DNA from: Devosia subaequoris
Lineage (GTDB): Bacteria; Pseudomonadota; Alphaproteobacteria; Rhizobiales; Devosiaceae
Direction: 5' to 3'
Assembly (NCBI RefSeq): GCF_014197055.1
Contig: NZ_JACIEW010000005.1
Location: 1 to 64,000, forward strand
DNA length: 64,000 bases
Made by a program: the position numbers and the translations under genes. This document shows, one piece after another, positions 16,919-25,347 of the stretch. Under the pieces are notes generated by a model that was given only the letters and a program-made list of their open reading frames with translations, had not been told where the DNA came from and made no database searches. How positions within the stretch are numbered: position 1 is the stretch's first letter; the number at the start of each line of letters is the position of its first letter.

Positions 16919-18396
16919 TGTCCGCGCGAATGGATAGCAAGTTTGTGCGTATGGGGGCGCTGGCCATAAGCCTTGTGGCGCTGACGGCGTGTTCGACGCT
17001 GGTCGGTTCCGGCGTCAATGTGGCGCGCACGGGCGACAACCCGGCCCCGATTGTGGTGCCGGAAGGAACTGACCCGGACGATTCCGTGCTCGGCCTGCGC
17101 GAGCATCCGCGTATCGTTTCGGCCTATGGCGGTGTCTATGAAGACCGGCCGGCCGAAATCATGGTGGCCCGCATTGTCGGTCGGCTATTGGCCGCCGCCA
17201 ATCAGCCCGACGCGAAATATCAAGTGACCATTCTCGATACGTCCGAGGTCAATGCCTTCGCGCTGCCTGGCGGCTATATCTATGTCACACGCGGCATTCT
17301 CGCCCTGGCGTCGGACACCAGCGAACTGGCGGCGGTGCTGGCGCATGAAATCGCCCATGTGACCCTGCGCCATGCGCGGGCACGGACCGACCGGACGCGT
17401 CAGACCCAGATTGTCGACCGGGTGATTACCGGCATTTTTGGCGGCGATACCTCGACTGATGCCAGCGCCAATCGGACCCGCGAAGAGCTTGCGGCATTCA
17501 GCCGGAGCCAGGAGCTGGACGCCGACCGGGAAGGTATCAAATTTGCCGGCAAGGCCGGGTACGACCCGCAGGCGGCGGCGCGCTTCCTGGGGGTAATGAG
17601 CCGATTTGCGGCGTTCTCGGCCGGTGCGGTCAGTGGCAGCGATGGCTTCCTGTCCTCGCATCCCTCGACCCCGGCGCGGATCGAGACGGCGATGAACACC
17701 GCGCGCTCGATGTTCGGCCCGACCGGGGTCGGCGAGTCCGATCGCGAAGGCTATCTGTCGGCCATTTCCGGGCTCAGCTTCGGTGACAGCCCGGCGCAGG
17801 GGTCGATTGTAGGGCAGCGCTTCATTCATCCGGCCAGCAAGTTCACCTTCACCGTGCCGCAGGGCTATAGCCTGCAGACCTCGCAGAGTGCCGTGGTCGG
17901 GGTGGCCGGTGATGGCGAGGCGGTACGCTTCGACAGCGCGCAGGTGCAGTCGAGCATGTCGCTGACCGATTATCTGAAGTCGGGCTGGATAGCCGGGCTC
18001 AAGGCCGACACGGTAACGGCCAGTGTGCACAACGGCATCGAAATGGCGTCGGGCCTGGCCCAAACCGATCAATGGTTCTTCCGGGTCGCGGTGATGCGGC
18101 TCGATGGCGAAGTCTACCGTTTCATCTTTGCCGCCAAGAGCGATAGCCTGCGCTTTGCGCAAGGGGCCCAGGCAACGCTGGAGAGCTTCCGGCGCACCAA
18201 TGCCTCCGATCTCAGCCAGATCCGGCGGCTGGCTATCAAGCTGGTTACCGCGCGGGCGGGCGACACGGCCGACCGGCTGGCCGGACAGATGGCCAATATC
18301 GGCAATGCGCGCGAGTTGTTCTACATCATCAACGATCTCTATCCCGGCGATCCGCTGGTGCCGGGACAGCGCTACAAGGTGGTGGCGCGGCCCTAG
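16918..18396 (+). CDS. M48-family metallopeptidase lipoprotein with LysM-like C-terminus
   Basis: 492-residue lipoprotein (lipobox LTAC near residue 23), so it is anchored to a membrane on the periplasmic side. The zinc motif LAHEIAHVTLRHA (HExxH) and the downstream ELDADREGIKFA glutamate define an M48 peptidase, related to BepA-type outer-membrane quality-control proteases. The last ~60 residues (VTARAGDTADRLAGQM...INDLYPGDPLVPGQRYKVV) look like a LysM-type domain. ATG 16918 overlaps the upstream stop (TGATG). Confidence 0.92.
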   Translation: MSARMDSKFVRMGALAISLVALTACSTLVGSGVNVARTGDNPAPIVVPEGTDPDDSVLGLREHPRIVSAYGGVYEDRPAEIMVARIVGRLLAAANQPDAKYQVTILDTSEVNAFALPGGYIYVTRGILALASDTSELAAVLAHEIAHVTLRHARARTDRTRQTQIVDRVITGIFGGDTSTDASANRTREELAAFSRSQELDADREGIKFAGKAGYDPQAAARFLGVMSRFAAFSAGAVSGSDGFLSSHPSTPARIETAMNTARSMFGPTGVGESDREGYLSAISGLSFGDSPAQGSIVGQRFIHPASKFTFTVPQGYSLQTSQSAVVGVAGDGEAVRFDSAQVQSSMSLTDYLKSGWIAGLKADTVTASVHNGIEMASGLAQTDQWFFRVAVMRLDGEVYRFIFAAKSDSLRFAQGAQATLESFRRTNASDLSQIRRLAIKLVTARAGDTADRLAGQMANIGNARELFYIINDLYPGDPLVPGQRYKVVARP

Positions 18397-18409
18397 GGGC
18401 CGCGAGCGG

Positions 18410-18817
18410 CTAGAGGAGGTCGCAGAGGGCGGCGATCAGGGGTTCGTCGGCTGGCGGCATGGGATAGTCGCGCAAGGCTTGCGGACGGACCCATTTGAGC
18501 GCCTTGTGCTCGGCGGTATGCGGTGTGCCCTGCCATTTGCGGCAGACATAGAGCGGCATCAGCAGGTGCATCTTCTCGTAGGAGTGGCTGGCAAAGGAAA
18601 GTGGCGCCAGGCACGCCTCTTTCGTCTCGATTTCCAGTTCTTCGCGCAATTCGCGTATCAGGGCGGCTTCGGGAGTTTCACCCGGCTCGACCTTGCCGCC
18701 GGGAAATTCCCACAGACCGGCCATGGATTTTCCCTCGGGGCGCTGGGCGATCAGCACCCGGCGGTCAGCATCCACCAGGGCACAGGCGACCACGAGCAGC
18801 AGGGGTTTGTCGGTCAC
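18410..18817 (-). CDS. mutT: 8-oxo-dGTP pyrophosphohydrolase (MutT, Nudix)
   Basis: 135-residue Nudix hydrolase that removes oxidised dGTP from the nucleotide pool to prevent A:T to C:G mutations. The full Nudix box is present: GGKVEPGETPEAALIRELREELEI. The following W/P-containing C-terminal region (HTAEHKALKWVRPQAL) is like E. coli MutT. The start overlaps the GNAT gene stop by four bases (ATGA). Confidence 0.92.
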   Translation of the reverse strand: MTDKPLLLVVACALVDADRRVLIAQRPEGKSMAGLWEFPGGKVEPGETPEAALIRELREELEIETKEACLAPLSFASHSYEKMHLLMPLYVCRKWQGTPHTAEHKALKWVRPQALRDYPMPPADEPLIAALCDLL

Positions 18818-19563
18818 GCGGGGCCTCCGGGGATGCGGTATGAGTAGTCATATTGGTGGGTATAGCCGAGGGACGCGTAGAGCGCCTTGGCGGCGGCGTT
18901 GTCGGCCTGCACGTTGAGGGCGGCAAAACGGGCGCCCTTAGCATTCGCCCAGGAAAGACCCGTGCGCATCATGGCGGCGGCCAGGCCCTGCCGGCGGCGC
19001 GCCGGATCGGTGATGACATTGCCGGTAATGACGATGCCATCGGCGATGGCCATGAGGCCCGAGGCGACGACATTGCCCTCCCGCTCGACGACAATGCCAC
19101 AGGCCGGGACGGTCATGCTGGCCAGAAGGGACTGAAGCTTGTGCATCTGGTCGGGCTGGTAATGCTGCAGATCGCGTTGGGCTGAAAGAAACAGCGGGTC
19201 AGCCAGATCGAGAATGGTGCCGCCTGGATCGGGTTGTTGGGGGGTGAGCGGCATAGCGTAGAGGTGGCTGAGGTCGATGCGGCGCCAGTTGGCAGCATCA
19301 AGAGCCGCGGTCAGCGCCGGGCTTTCGAGCGGGGTGGTGCGCACGACCGGTGGCAGGTTGCGCTCTGTCAACCAATCCACTGCCTGTGCCAGACGGACCT
19401 CGGCCTCGCCTTGGTCAGCGGGGTCGAAGCATTGAATGGAATTGGCGCGCTTGGTGTAGCCATTGGCGGCACGGCGCACCCAGGCGCCGTCCCAGTCGAC
19501 CTCGATGCCCGGCCAGGCGAGCAGCCCGGCGCGCTCGAAGGTTTCGACCGCGGGCAGGCTCAC
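18814..19563 (-). CDS. GNAT-family N-acetyltransferase
   Basis: About 249 residues. The C-terminal half carries the GNAT acetyl-CoA site (VITDPARRRQGLAAAMMRTGL) and the ALNVQADNAAAKALYASLGY signature. The N-terminal half is a degenerate partner domain. Acceptor unknown. GTG 19563 is chosen because GGAG lies five bases upstream and the argJ stop ends two bases before; ATG 19584 inside argJ is the alternative. It lies in an argJ-GNAT-mutT run that I recall as conserved in related genomes. Confidence 0.82.
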   Translation of the reverse strand: MSLPAVETFERAGLLAWPGIEVDWDGAWVRRAANGYTKRANSIQCFDPADQGEAEVRLAQAVDWLTERNLPPVVRTTPLESPALTAALDAANWRRIDLSHLYAMPLTPQQPDPGGTILDLADPLFLSAQRDLQHYQPDQMHKLQSLLASMTVPACGIVVEREGNVVASGLMAIADGIVITGNVITDPARRRQGLAAAMMRTGLSWANAKGARFAALNVQADNAAAKALYASLGYTHQYDYSYRIPGGPA

Positions 19564-19564
19564 A

Positions 19565-20800
19565 TCAGCTCCGGTAGTCGCCATTGATGGTGATGTAGCC
19601 GTGGGTGAGGTCGCAGGTATAGACCGTGGCTGCGCCGTCGCCGAGACCGAGGGAGACGGTGAGTTCGAGCTCTTCGCCCTTCATATAGGCGCTGGTGGCG
19701 GCCTCGTCATAGCCGGTGGCGCGCTCGCCATTGCGGGCAACGACCAGATCGCCGAAGCGGATGGTGAGCTTGTCGCGGTCGGCCGGTTCGCCCGCCTTGC
19801 CCACGGCCATGACCACGCGGCCCCAATTGGCGTCTTCGCCGGCAATGGCGGTTTTGACCAGCGGCGAGTCGGCAATGGCCTTGGCAACGCGGAAGGCGCT
19901 CTGGTCGGAAACCGCCCCTTCGACATGCACAGAGACCTGCTTGGTGGCGCCTTCGCCGTCGCGGACCACATGGATGGCGAGTTCGAACAGGACGTCGGAC
20001 AGGGCCTGGCCGAAAATTTCGGCGCGGGGATCGTCAAGGCTCAATATGGGCTCGACCTGGGCCTTGCCGGTGGCAAAGGCGAGCAGGGTGTCGGAGGTCG
20101 AGGTGTCGCTATCGACGGTGATGGCATTGAAGCTGGTCTGGTTGTGCTTGACGAGCAGGGCCTGCAACACATCGGCCGCGATGGGCATGTCGGTGACCAC
20201 GAAGCTGAGCATGGTGGCCATGTCCGGCGCGATCATGCCCGAGCCCTTGGCGATGCCGTTGATTTTGACCTCAACGCCGTCGATCTCGAGTACAGCGCCC
20301 GACAGCTTGGGATAGGTGTCGGTGGTCATGATGGCTTTGGCCGGGTCGATCCACGGCGTGGCGGCCATGCGGGTGGCGGTTTCATCCAGTACGCCGGCAA
20401 ATTTGGAGGCGTCGAGCGGTTCGCCGATCACACCGGTGGAGGCGAGAAAAATCTGGTCGGTCGAACAGCCGAGGGCCTCGGCGGCAATCTGGGCGGTCTG
20501 CTGCACGGAATCCTTGCCTTTGATCCCGGTAAAGGCGTTGGCATTGCCCGAATTGACCACCAGGCCACGCGCCCTGCCGCCCGGCAGGTTGGCGCGGCAC
20601 CAATCTACGGCGGCCGAAGAGCATTTGGAGCGGGTGAGAACGCCGGCCGCGACAGTGCCTTCGTCAAAGGCCATCAGCAGCACATCGGTGCGGTTCTTGT
20701 ATTTGATGCCGGCTTCAGCGGTGGCGAAGCGCACGCCCTCGATTGCGGGCAGGTCCGGATAGGATTTGGGGGCGAGCGGGGAAACCGGATGGGCAGCCAT
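19565..20800 (-). CDS. argJ: bifunctional glutamate N-acetyltransferase / amino-acid acetyltransferase
   Basis: ArgJ recycles the acetyl group from N-acetylornithine onto glutamate in the cyclic arginine pathway, and may also use acetyl-CoA. It is 411 residues from ATG 20800 ([18 protein letters not shown]), the family N-terminus. The autocleavage site is the conserved ASTGVIGE, whose Thr becomes the N-terminal nucleophile of the beta chain. [14 protein letters not shown] is also typical. A longer frame from 20848 is less likely. Confidence 0.96.
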   Translation of the reverse strand: MAAHPVSPLAPKSYPDLPAIEGVRFATAEAGIKYKNRTDVLLMAFDEGTVAAGVLTRSKCSSAAVDWCRANLPGGRARGLVVNSGNANAFTGIKGKDSVQQTAQIAAEALGCSTDQIFLASTGVIGEPLDASKFAGVLDETATRMAATPWIDPAKAIMTTDTYPKLSGAVLEIDGVEVKINGIAKGSGMIAPDMATMLSFVVTDMPIAADVLQALLVKHNQTSFNAITVDSDTSTSDTLLAFATGKAQVEPILSLDDPRAEIFGQALSDVLFELAIHVVRDGEGATKQVSVHVEGAVSDQSAFRVAKAIADSPLVKTAIAGEDANWGRVVMAVGKAGEPADRDKLTIRFGDLVVARNGERATGYDEAATSAYMKGEELELTVSLGLGDGAATVYTCDLTHGYITINGDYRS

Positions 20801-20896
20801 GGGCAGAAACCTTAAGCGGGGCAATAAGCTGACAAGGGTGTGCCCCAAAGCTGCGACGGGCGCAAGACGCCCGCCGCAGAGGTCTGAGGGCCTCGG

Positions 20897-22888
20897 TCAC
20901 GTCCCGCTGGGGTGCTCCGGCGCCGCATGCAGGATTTGCGACTCCGTCGAGTGGGTCAGGTGCAGATAGCGTTCGAACTGCACCAGAACGTCGGCGATGA
21001 TCTGGTCGCGATGCATGCCCATGATGTCGTAGCCCTTCCCACCGCTGGAGAAATAGGTGCGGGCCTCGTAGCGCAGATCGGGCTTGCCGCCACTGAGGGG
21101 GGCGAGGATCGGCATGGGCTGACTGGCCAGGCTCACGCCATAGACGAAGTCGCGCATGCCTTCTGCTGGCGCGCGCAGGGCAATAGCGCCGCCGTCTTCG
21201 TCCACAACTTCGGCGGGGCGCCCCCCTTGGGTCAGTTCACTGGCAACCTGGGTGAGGGCTGGACGCACTTCCTTTTCGAGGAACTGCTCGACTTCGCGCT
21301 GGCCCGGCGCCCGCAGCATCAAGCCCAGACGTCGTTGCCAGGTGACCCCGGAGGCGGGCTGGGCCGGTGCGAAGGCGGTCACCGCGTGGGCGTCCTGCTG
21401 GGCGAGGTCGGCGCGCATGCCGACGAACAGGGCCCAGACCAGGGCCAGCATGACAAAGGTGAAGGGCAGGGCACTGGCAATGGTTGCCGATTGCAGGGCC
21501 CCCAACCCCCCGGCCAGCAAGAGGCTGGCGGCGACCACACCCTCCATGACGCACCAGAAGACGCGCTGGCCGGTGGTGGTGGCGGTTTCGCCGCCTGCCG
21601 CGATGGAATCGACCACCAGGGATCCGGAGTCCGAGGAGGTGATGAAGAAGATCGCCACCAGGAGAATGGCCAGGGTCGAGGTGATCGCCGGGAAGGGCAG
21701 ATAGGTGAAGAACTGGAACAGGCCCACCGACACGTCATTGGCTATGGCGTTGCCCAGTTCACCGGCGGCTATACCGGTATCGATGAAGATGCCGGTATTG
21801 CCGAACACGGTCATCCAGAAGAAGGTGAAGCCGGCCGGGATGAACAGCACAGCGGTGACGAATTCGCGCACGGTGCGGCCACGCGAGATGCGGGCAATGA
21901 ACATGCCGACAAAGGGCGACCAGGAAATCCACCAGGCCCAGTAAAACAGGGTCCAGCCATCAACCCATGGGGTGGGTTCATAAGCGTAGATATTGAAGGT
22001 GCGCAGCACCAGGGTATCGAGATAGAGGCCCAAATTCTGCACGAAATCGCGGAACAGATCGGCGGTCGGACCGACAAAGAGCACGAAGAACATCAGCAAG
22101 ATCGCGACGACCAGATTGGTCTCGGAGAGAATGCGCACGCCCTTGTCCAGCCCGGTTACGACCGAAACGGTAGCGAGCGCGGTGATCACGGCGATCAGCG
22201 GCAATTGCACCATGGGGCCGATCGGGACGCCGAGCAGATAATTGAGCCCTGCATTGATCTGGCTGACGCCAAGGCCCAGCGAAGTGGCGATGCCGAACAT
22301 GGTGCCGACAATGGCGAAAATGTCGACGGCATGGCCGATGGGGCCGTTGATGCGCTCCTTGAGCAGCGGATAAAGGCCGGAGCGGATGGTCAGCGGCAGA
22401 TTGTAGCGATAGCCGAAATAGGCCAGCGACAGGCCGACTACGGCATAGATGCCCCAGGCATGAATGCCCCAGTGGAAGAAGGTGACACTCATGGCTTCGC
22501 GCATCGCCTCGATGGTGCGCGGCTCGGCGGTTGGCGGGGCCATGAAATGGGTCATGGGTTCGCCCACCGCATAGAACATCAGGCCGATGCCCATGCCCGC
22601 GGCAAAGAGCATGGCGATCCATGAGGTGAACTTGAAATCGGGGGTGGAATCGTCCGGGCCAAGCTTGAGACGCCCATAGCGGCCCAGGCTGAACAGGAGG
22701 ACAGCCACCAGGAAAATGCCGACCGAAAGCAGATAGAGCCAGCCGAAGCTGGTGAGGATCCATGATTGCAGAGCGCTGAAGAACGAACCGGCGCTGGCGG
22801 GAAAGATCACGCCAACGGCCAGGAACACAGCGATGATGAGTACCGAGCCGAAAAAGACCGGCGGATTGATGACAAAGCTCTTGAACAT
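20897..22888 (-). CDS. betT: BCCT-family choline/betaine transporter (BetT-like)
   Basis: 663-residue transporter with about 12 hydrophobic helices, including the BCCT signature [25 protein letters not shown] with the Trp residues that bind the quaternary ammonium group. A ~150-residue cytoplasmic tail follows the last helix, the feature that distinguishes long, osmoregulated BetT choline carriers from short BCCTs. Transport is probably proton- or sodium-driven. No betAB or betI genes are adjacent, so the substrate is inferred by family only. Confidence 0.9.
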   Translation of the reverse strand: MFKSFVINPPVFFGSVLIIAVFLAVGVIFPASAGSFFSALQSWILTSFGWLYLLSVGIFLVAVLLFSLGRYGRLKLGPDDSTPDFKFTSWIAMLFAAGMGIGLMFYAVGEPMTHFMAPPTAEPRTIEAMREAMSVTFFHWGIHAWGIYAVVGLSLAYFGYRYNLPLTIRSGLYPLLKERINGPIGHAVDIFAIVGTMFGIATSLGLGVSQINAGLNYLLGVPIGPMVQLPLIAVITALATVSVVTGLDKGVRILSETNLVVAILLMFFVLFVGPTADLFRDFVQNLGLYLDTLVLRTFNIYAYEPTPWVDGWTLFYWAWWISWSPFVGMFIARISRGRTVREFVTAVLFIPAGFTFFWMTVFGNTGIFIDTGIAAGELGNAIANDVSVGLFQFFTYLPFPAITSTLAILLVAIFFITSSDSGSLVVDSIAAGGETATTTGQRVFWCVMEGVVAASLLLAGGLGALQSATIASALPFTFVMLALVWALFVGMRADLAQQDAHAVTAFAPAQPASGVTWQRRLGLMLRAPGQREVEQFLEKEVRPALTQVASELTQGGRPAEVVDEDGGAIALRAPAEGMRDFVYGVSLASQPMPILAPLSGGKPDLRYEARTYFSSGGKGYDIMGMHRDQIIADVLVQFERYLHLTHSTESQILHAAPEHPSGT

Positions 22889-22993
22889 GGCGCCCCCCTT
22901 TGACCCTTAAGGAGGAGTAAATCACAAAAGCTCAATAAGTTCCAAGGCGTGGGCGGCAGAGATGCCAGGCCGCCGTCGCCAGAGCTGTGGGGG

Positions 22994-23224
22994 TCAGGCC
23001 GTTGCTGCCTTGCGTCCTGCAATGAAGGTGGAAAAGCGCTTGTTGATAAAGGGCACGACAAGCAAGACGATGGTGGCCGACATCATTGGGACCAGGACGA
23101 GGCTGCGCTGCCAGATGTCCCAGCCATTGGTGAGGGGCATCAGCACGTAGAGATAGAGGGTCACCACTGGATAAACGGCCAGGGTCATCAACAGGGTGAG
23201 GCGGAGACGGGCAGGGAGGGACAT
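22994..23224 (-). CDS. small two-helix membrane protein (DUF2798-like)
   Basis: 76 residues with two predicted transmembrane helices (LTLLMTLAVYPVVTLYLYVL and MMSATIVLLVVPFI) and basic ends, reminiscent of DUF2798 proteins. GGAG precedes the start. It is divergent from the TetR gene across a region with two operator-like palindromes, so it is very probably the regulated target. Function unknown. Confidence 0.75.
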   Translation of the reverse strand: MSLPARLRLTLLMTLAVYPVVTLYLYVLMPLTNGWDIWQRSLVLVPMMSATIVLLVVPFINKRFSTFIAGRKAATA

Positions 23225-23236
23225 GGGAGCTCCAAT

Positions 23237-23278
23237 CGAAACGCTACGTTTCGTTATATATCGAAACGAGCCGTTTCG
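23237..23278. promoter_or_regulatory. twin TetR-type operators in the divergent promoter region
   Basis: Two 17-bp palindromes share the same half-site: CGAAACG-cta-CGTTTCG at 23237-23253 and CGAAACG-agc-CGTTTCG at 23262-23278. Their centres are 25 bp apart. They lie between the small membrane protein gene (minus) and the TetR gene (plus), the expected place for autoregulation and control of the divergent gene. Confidence 0.85.
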
Positions 23279-23322
23279 TTCAAGTCTTTTCTCATTGCCT
23301 GTTTTGCGCCATAGAGAAAGCC

Positions 23323-23949
23323 ATGAACAATGAACTGGACATCAACGTGGACCATGAGGAGACCGCCAGGCGGTCGATCGGCGCGCGGCGCAATCCGGCC
23401 AGCCAGGAAGCAATCCTGGACGCGGCCGAGGCGCTGCTGCGCGAAAACGGCATTGCCGGCTTTTCCATCGAGGCGGTGGCGCGGCGCGCGCGGGCCGGCA
23501 AGCCGACCATTTATCGCTGGTGGCCGCATCGCACGGCGCTGATGCTGGATGTCTACAAGCGGTTCAAGAATGCCAAGAGCTTTCCCGATACCGGAACGCT
23601 GCGCGGGGATCTTGTCAGCTTTCTCGAAAACCACCTGCTGGGCTTCTGGCAGGGGAGCCTGTGCGGCACGGTCTATCGGGCCGTGGTGGCCGAAGCCCAG
23701 ACTGACAAGGACGCCGCCGAGCTGCTGCAGGCCTATCAGGCCGAGAGAAAGCTCCATTCAGCGCGCATTGTCGAGCGGGCAAAGGCGCGGGGCGAAGTGC
23801 CCGAAGAAACCGACGCCGAACTGATGATCGACCTGGTGGTGTCCTTCGCCTGGCATCATCTGCTGCTAGGGCAATTGGATGAAGCCATGAACCGGGTGCC
23901 GCAGGTGGTCAATATGATTTTGAAGGGCGTGCCGGGCTATCGGGGGTAG
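23323..23949 (+). CDS. TetR/AcrR-family transcriptional regulator
   Basis: 208 residues. The N-terminal helix-turn-helix is typical of TetR proteins (AILDAAEALLRENGIAGFSI, EAVARRARAGKPTIYRWW). The ligand-binding half (TetR_C-like, with FLENHLLGFWQG...AWHHLLLGQLDEA) is generic. It probably represses the divergent membrane-protein gene and itself through the twin palindromes. The inducer is unknown. Confidence 0.92.
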   Translation: MNNELDINVDHEETARRSIGARRNPASQEAILDAAEALLRENGIAGFSIEAVARRARAGKPTIYRWWPHRTALMLDVYKRFKNAKSFPDTGTLRGDLVSFLENHLLGFWQGSLCGTVYRAVVAEAQTDKDAAELLQAYQAERKLHSARIVERAKARGEVPEETDAELMIDLVVSFAWHHLLLGQLDEAMNRVPQVVNMILKGVPGYRG

Positions 23950-23985
23950 GCCGGAGCCGGGCCGCGTCCTTGCCGCAGGCACAAC

Positions 23986-24014
23986 AAAAAGCCCGGCACG
24001 TTGGCCGGGCTTTT
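23986..24014. terminator. bidirectional terminator between tetR and the isomerase gene
   Basis: The hairpin AAAAAGCCCGGC-acgtt-GGCCGGGCTTTT has an A run on one side and a T run on the other. It serves the convergent TetR (plus) and PpiC-type (minus) genes. Confidence 0.9.
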
Positions 24015-24035
24015 CCGTGTTGTGAATGGCCGAAG

Positions 24036-24929
24036 TTATTGGCTCGCGGCAGCGTTCTCTTCCGCTTCCTGGGCGTCGAACTTGGCCTTGAGATCGGCAT
24101 CCTCGATGGTGACTTCGACGCCAGCCATCAGTTCCTCAACCTGTTCGGAGAAGGTGCGCATCAGGAGCTGGTTCTGGATCTGCGGAGCCACCTGCTCGAA
24201 AGCCGGCGGGGCCGACTGACGCTTTTCGTCAAGCCGGATGATGTGCCAGCCGAACTGGGACTGTACGGGCGCGGAAACGGCACCTTCTTCGAGCGCAAAG
24301 GCAGCCTCCTCGAAAGGCTGCACCATCATGCCGCGACCGAAAAAGCCCAGATCGCCGCCATTGGCCGCGCCGGGATCGATTGAGTGCTCGCGGGCCAGGG
24401 CGGCAAAATCGGCGCCGCCGTCGAGTTCGGTCTTGAGGCTGTTGGCCTCCTCTTCGCTCTCGACCAGGATGTGGCTGGCGCGGACCTCATCGACCGGCTC
24501 GAACTGTTCGACGAAGGCGTCATATTCGGCCTGGATCGCCTCGTCGGTCACGGAAGCGGCAATGGCCTCGGCGAAATAGGCCCGGCGGAGGGCGCGTTCC
24601 TCAAGATAGTCACGGCGCTGAGCGAAGATCTCGGTCTGGTCCATGCCGGCATCGCGGGCGGCGGCGGACATCACTTTCATGTCGATCAGAACGCGCACAA
24701 GGAAAGCGCGGCGCTCTTCGGGCGGCATTTGCGAGAGTTCCTGGGCCATATCCTCGGCGGCAAAGCCCAGATCGCCCTCGGTGATGGTCTCATCGCCAAC
24801 GGTGGCGACAACGGCGGTGGGATCGACGGGTGCAGCGGCGTCCTGCGCCAGGGCGCAAAGGGCCGGGGCGGCAGTCAGAAGGACGGCGAGGCTGGCGGCA
24901 CGCAGCAGGCGCTGGGGGGTAAAGGACAT
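24036..24929 (-). CDS. periplasmic peptidyl-prolyl isomerase (PpiC/SurA type)
   Basis: 297-residue exported parvulin-type foldase. It has a signal peptide (LLRAASLAVLLTAAPALCALAQ), a helical SurA_N-like chaperone region, then the rotamase domain: VRASHILVESEEEA, GGDLGFFGRGMMVQPFEEAAFAL, SQFGWHIIRLDEKR. It assists folding of exported proteins, and it is encoded divergently from secA, a natural functional neighbour. The start ATG 24929 is set by the signal peptide; the nearest AAGGAG is 13 bases away. Confidence 0.92.
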   Translation of the reverse strand: MSFTPQRLLRAASLAVLLTAAPALCALAQDAAAPVDPTAVVATVGDETITEGDLGFAAEDMAQELSQMPPEERRAFLVRVLIDMKVMSAAARDAGMDQTEIFAQRRDYLEERALRRAYFAEAIAASVTDEAIQAEYDAFVEQFEPVDEVRASHILVESEEEANSLKTELDGGADFAALAREHSIDPGAANGGDLGFFGRGMMVQPFEEAAFALEEGAVSAPVQSQFGWHIIRLDEKRQSAPPAFEQVAPQIQNQLLMRTFSEQVEELMAGVEVTIEDADLKAKFDAQEAEENAAASQ

Positions 24930-25118
24930 GGGAATCTCGTGTCTCCTTGGCGGGCCTGCAAGGGGCATGGCCAGCATGGTCAGAATTTTCGGCTTCCCGC
25001 TCGCATGGCAAGGGGGCCAAAATGTGCCGGACGGGGCCGCGATCACCCAAGTGTCATCGGGCGCGCTTGTCGCCGCCTGGCCGCACGGGTGCCGAAGGTG
25101 TGGCCCATTTCCGATACG

Positions 25119-25146
25119 TTGACAAGCCTGACCCCCACTCTTACAT
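25119..25146 (+). promoter_or_regulatory. candidate secA promoter
   Basis: TTGACA (25119-25124) and TTACAT (25141-25146) are separated by 16 bases, giving a 5' leader of about 195 nt before secA. The surrounding 24930-25347 gap (418 bases) holds no credible gene and must also contain the divergent promoter of the isomerase gene. Confidence 0.45.
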
Positions 25147-25347
25147 CTCAGCCGCTTTTCATTGAGCATGGGACCGCCACAAGCGCCCGAAAAGCGAGGC
25201 TGGGACCATGCGCTTAATCCGCAAGAGGGAACCGAGAAGGGTTCCCCAAGTTGTGACGAGGCGAAACGGGGCCCGCTAGCGCCCGCATTTATTGCAGGCC
25301 GCCCGCTCCACCAGCCCCGCCGCTCACAAACAAAGGACCTTAAAACA

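Noticed and set aside
20912-22624. 570-codon open frame on the plus strand
   Set aside because: It is wholly antisense to betT, has biased composition (Gly/Asp/Glu/Gln/His-rich) and no family features. It is a GC-rich shadow frame.
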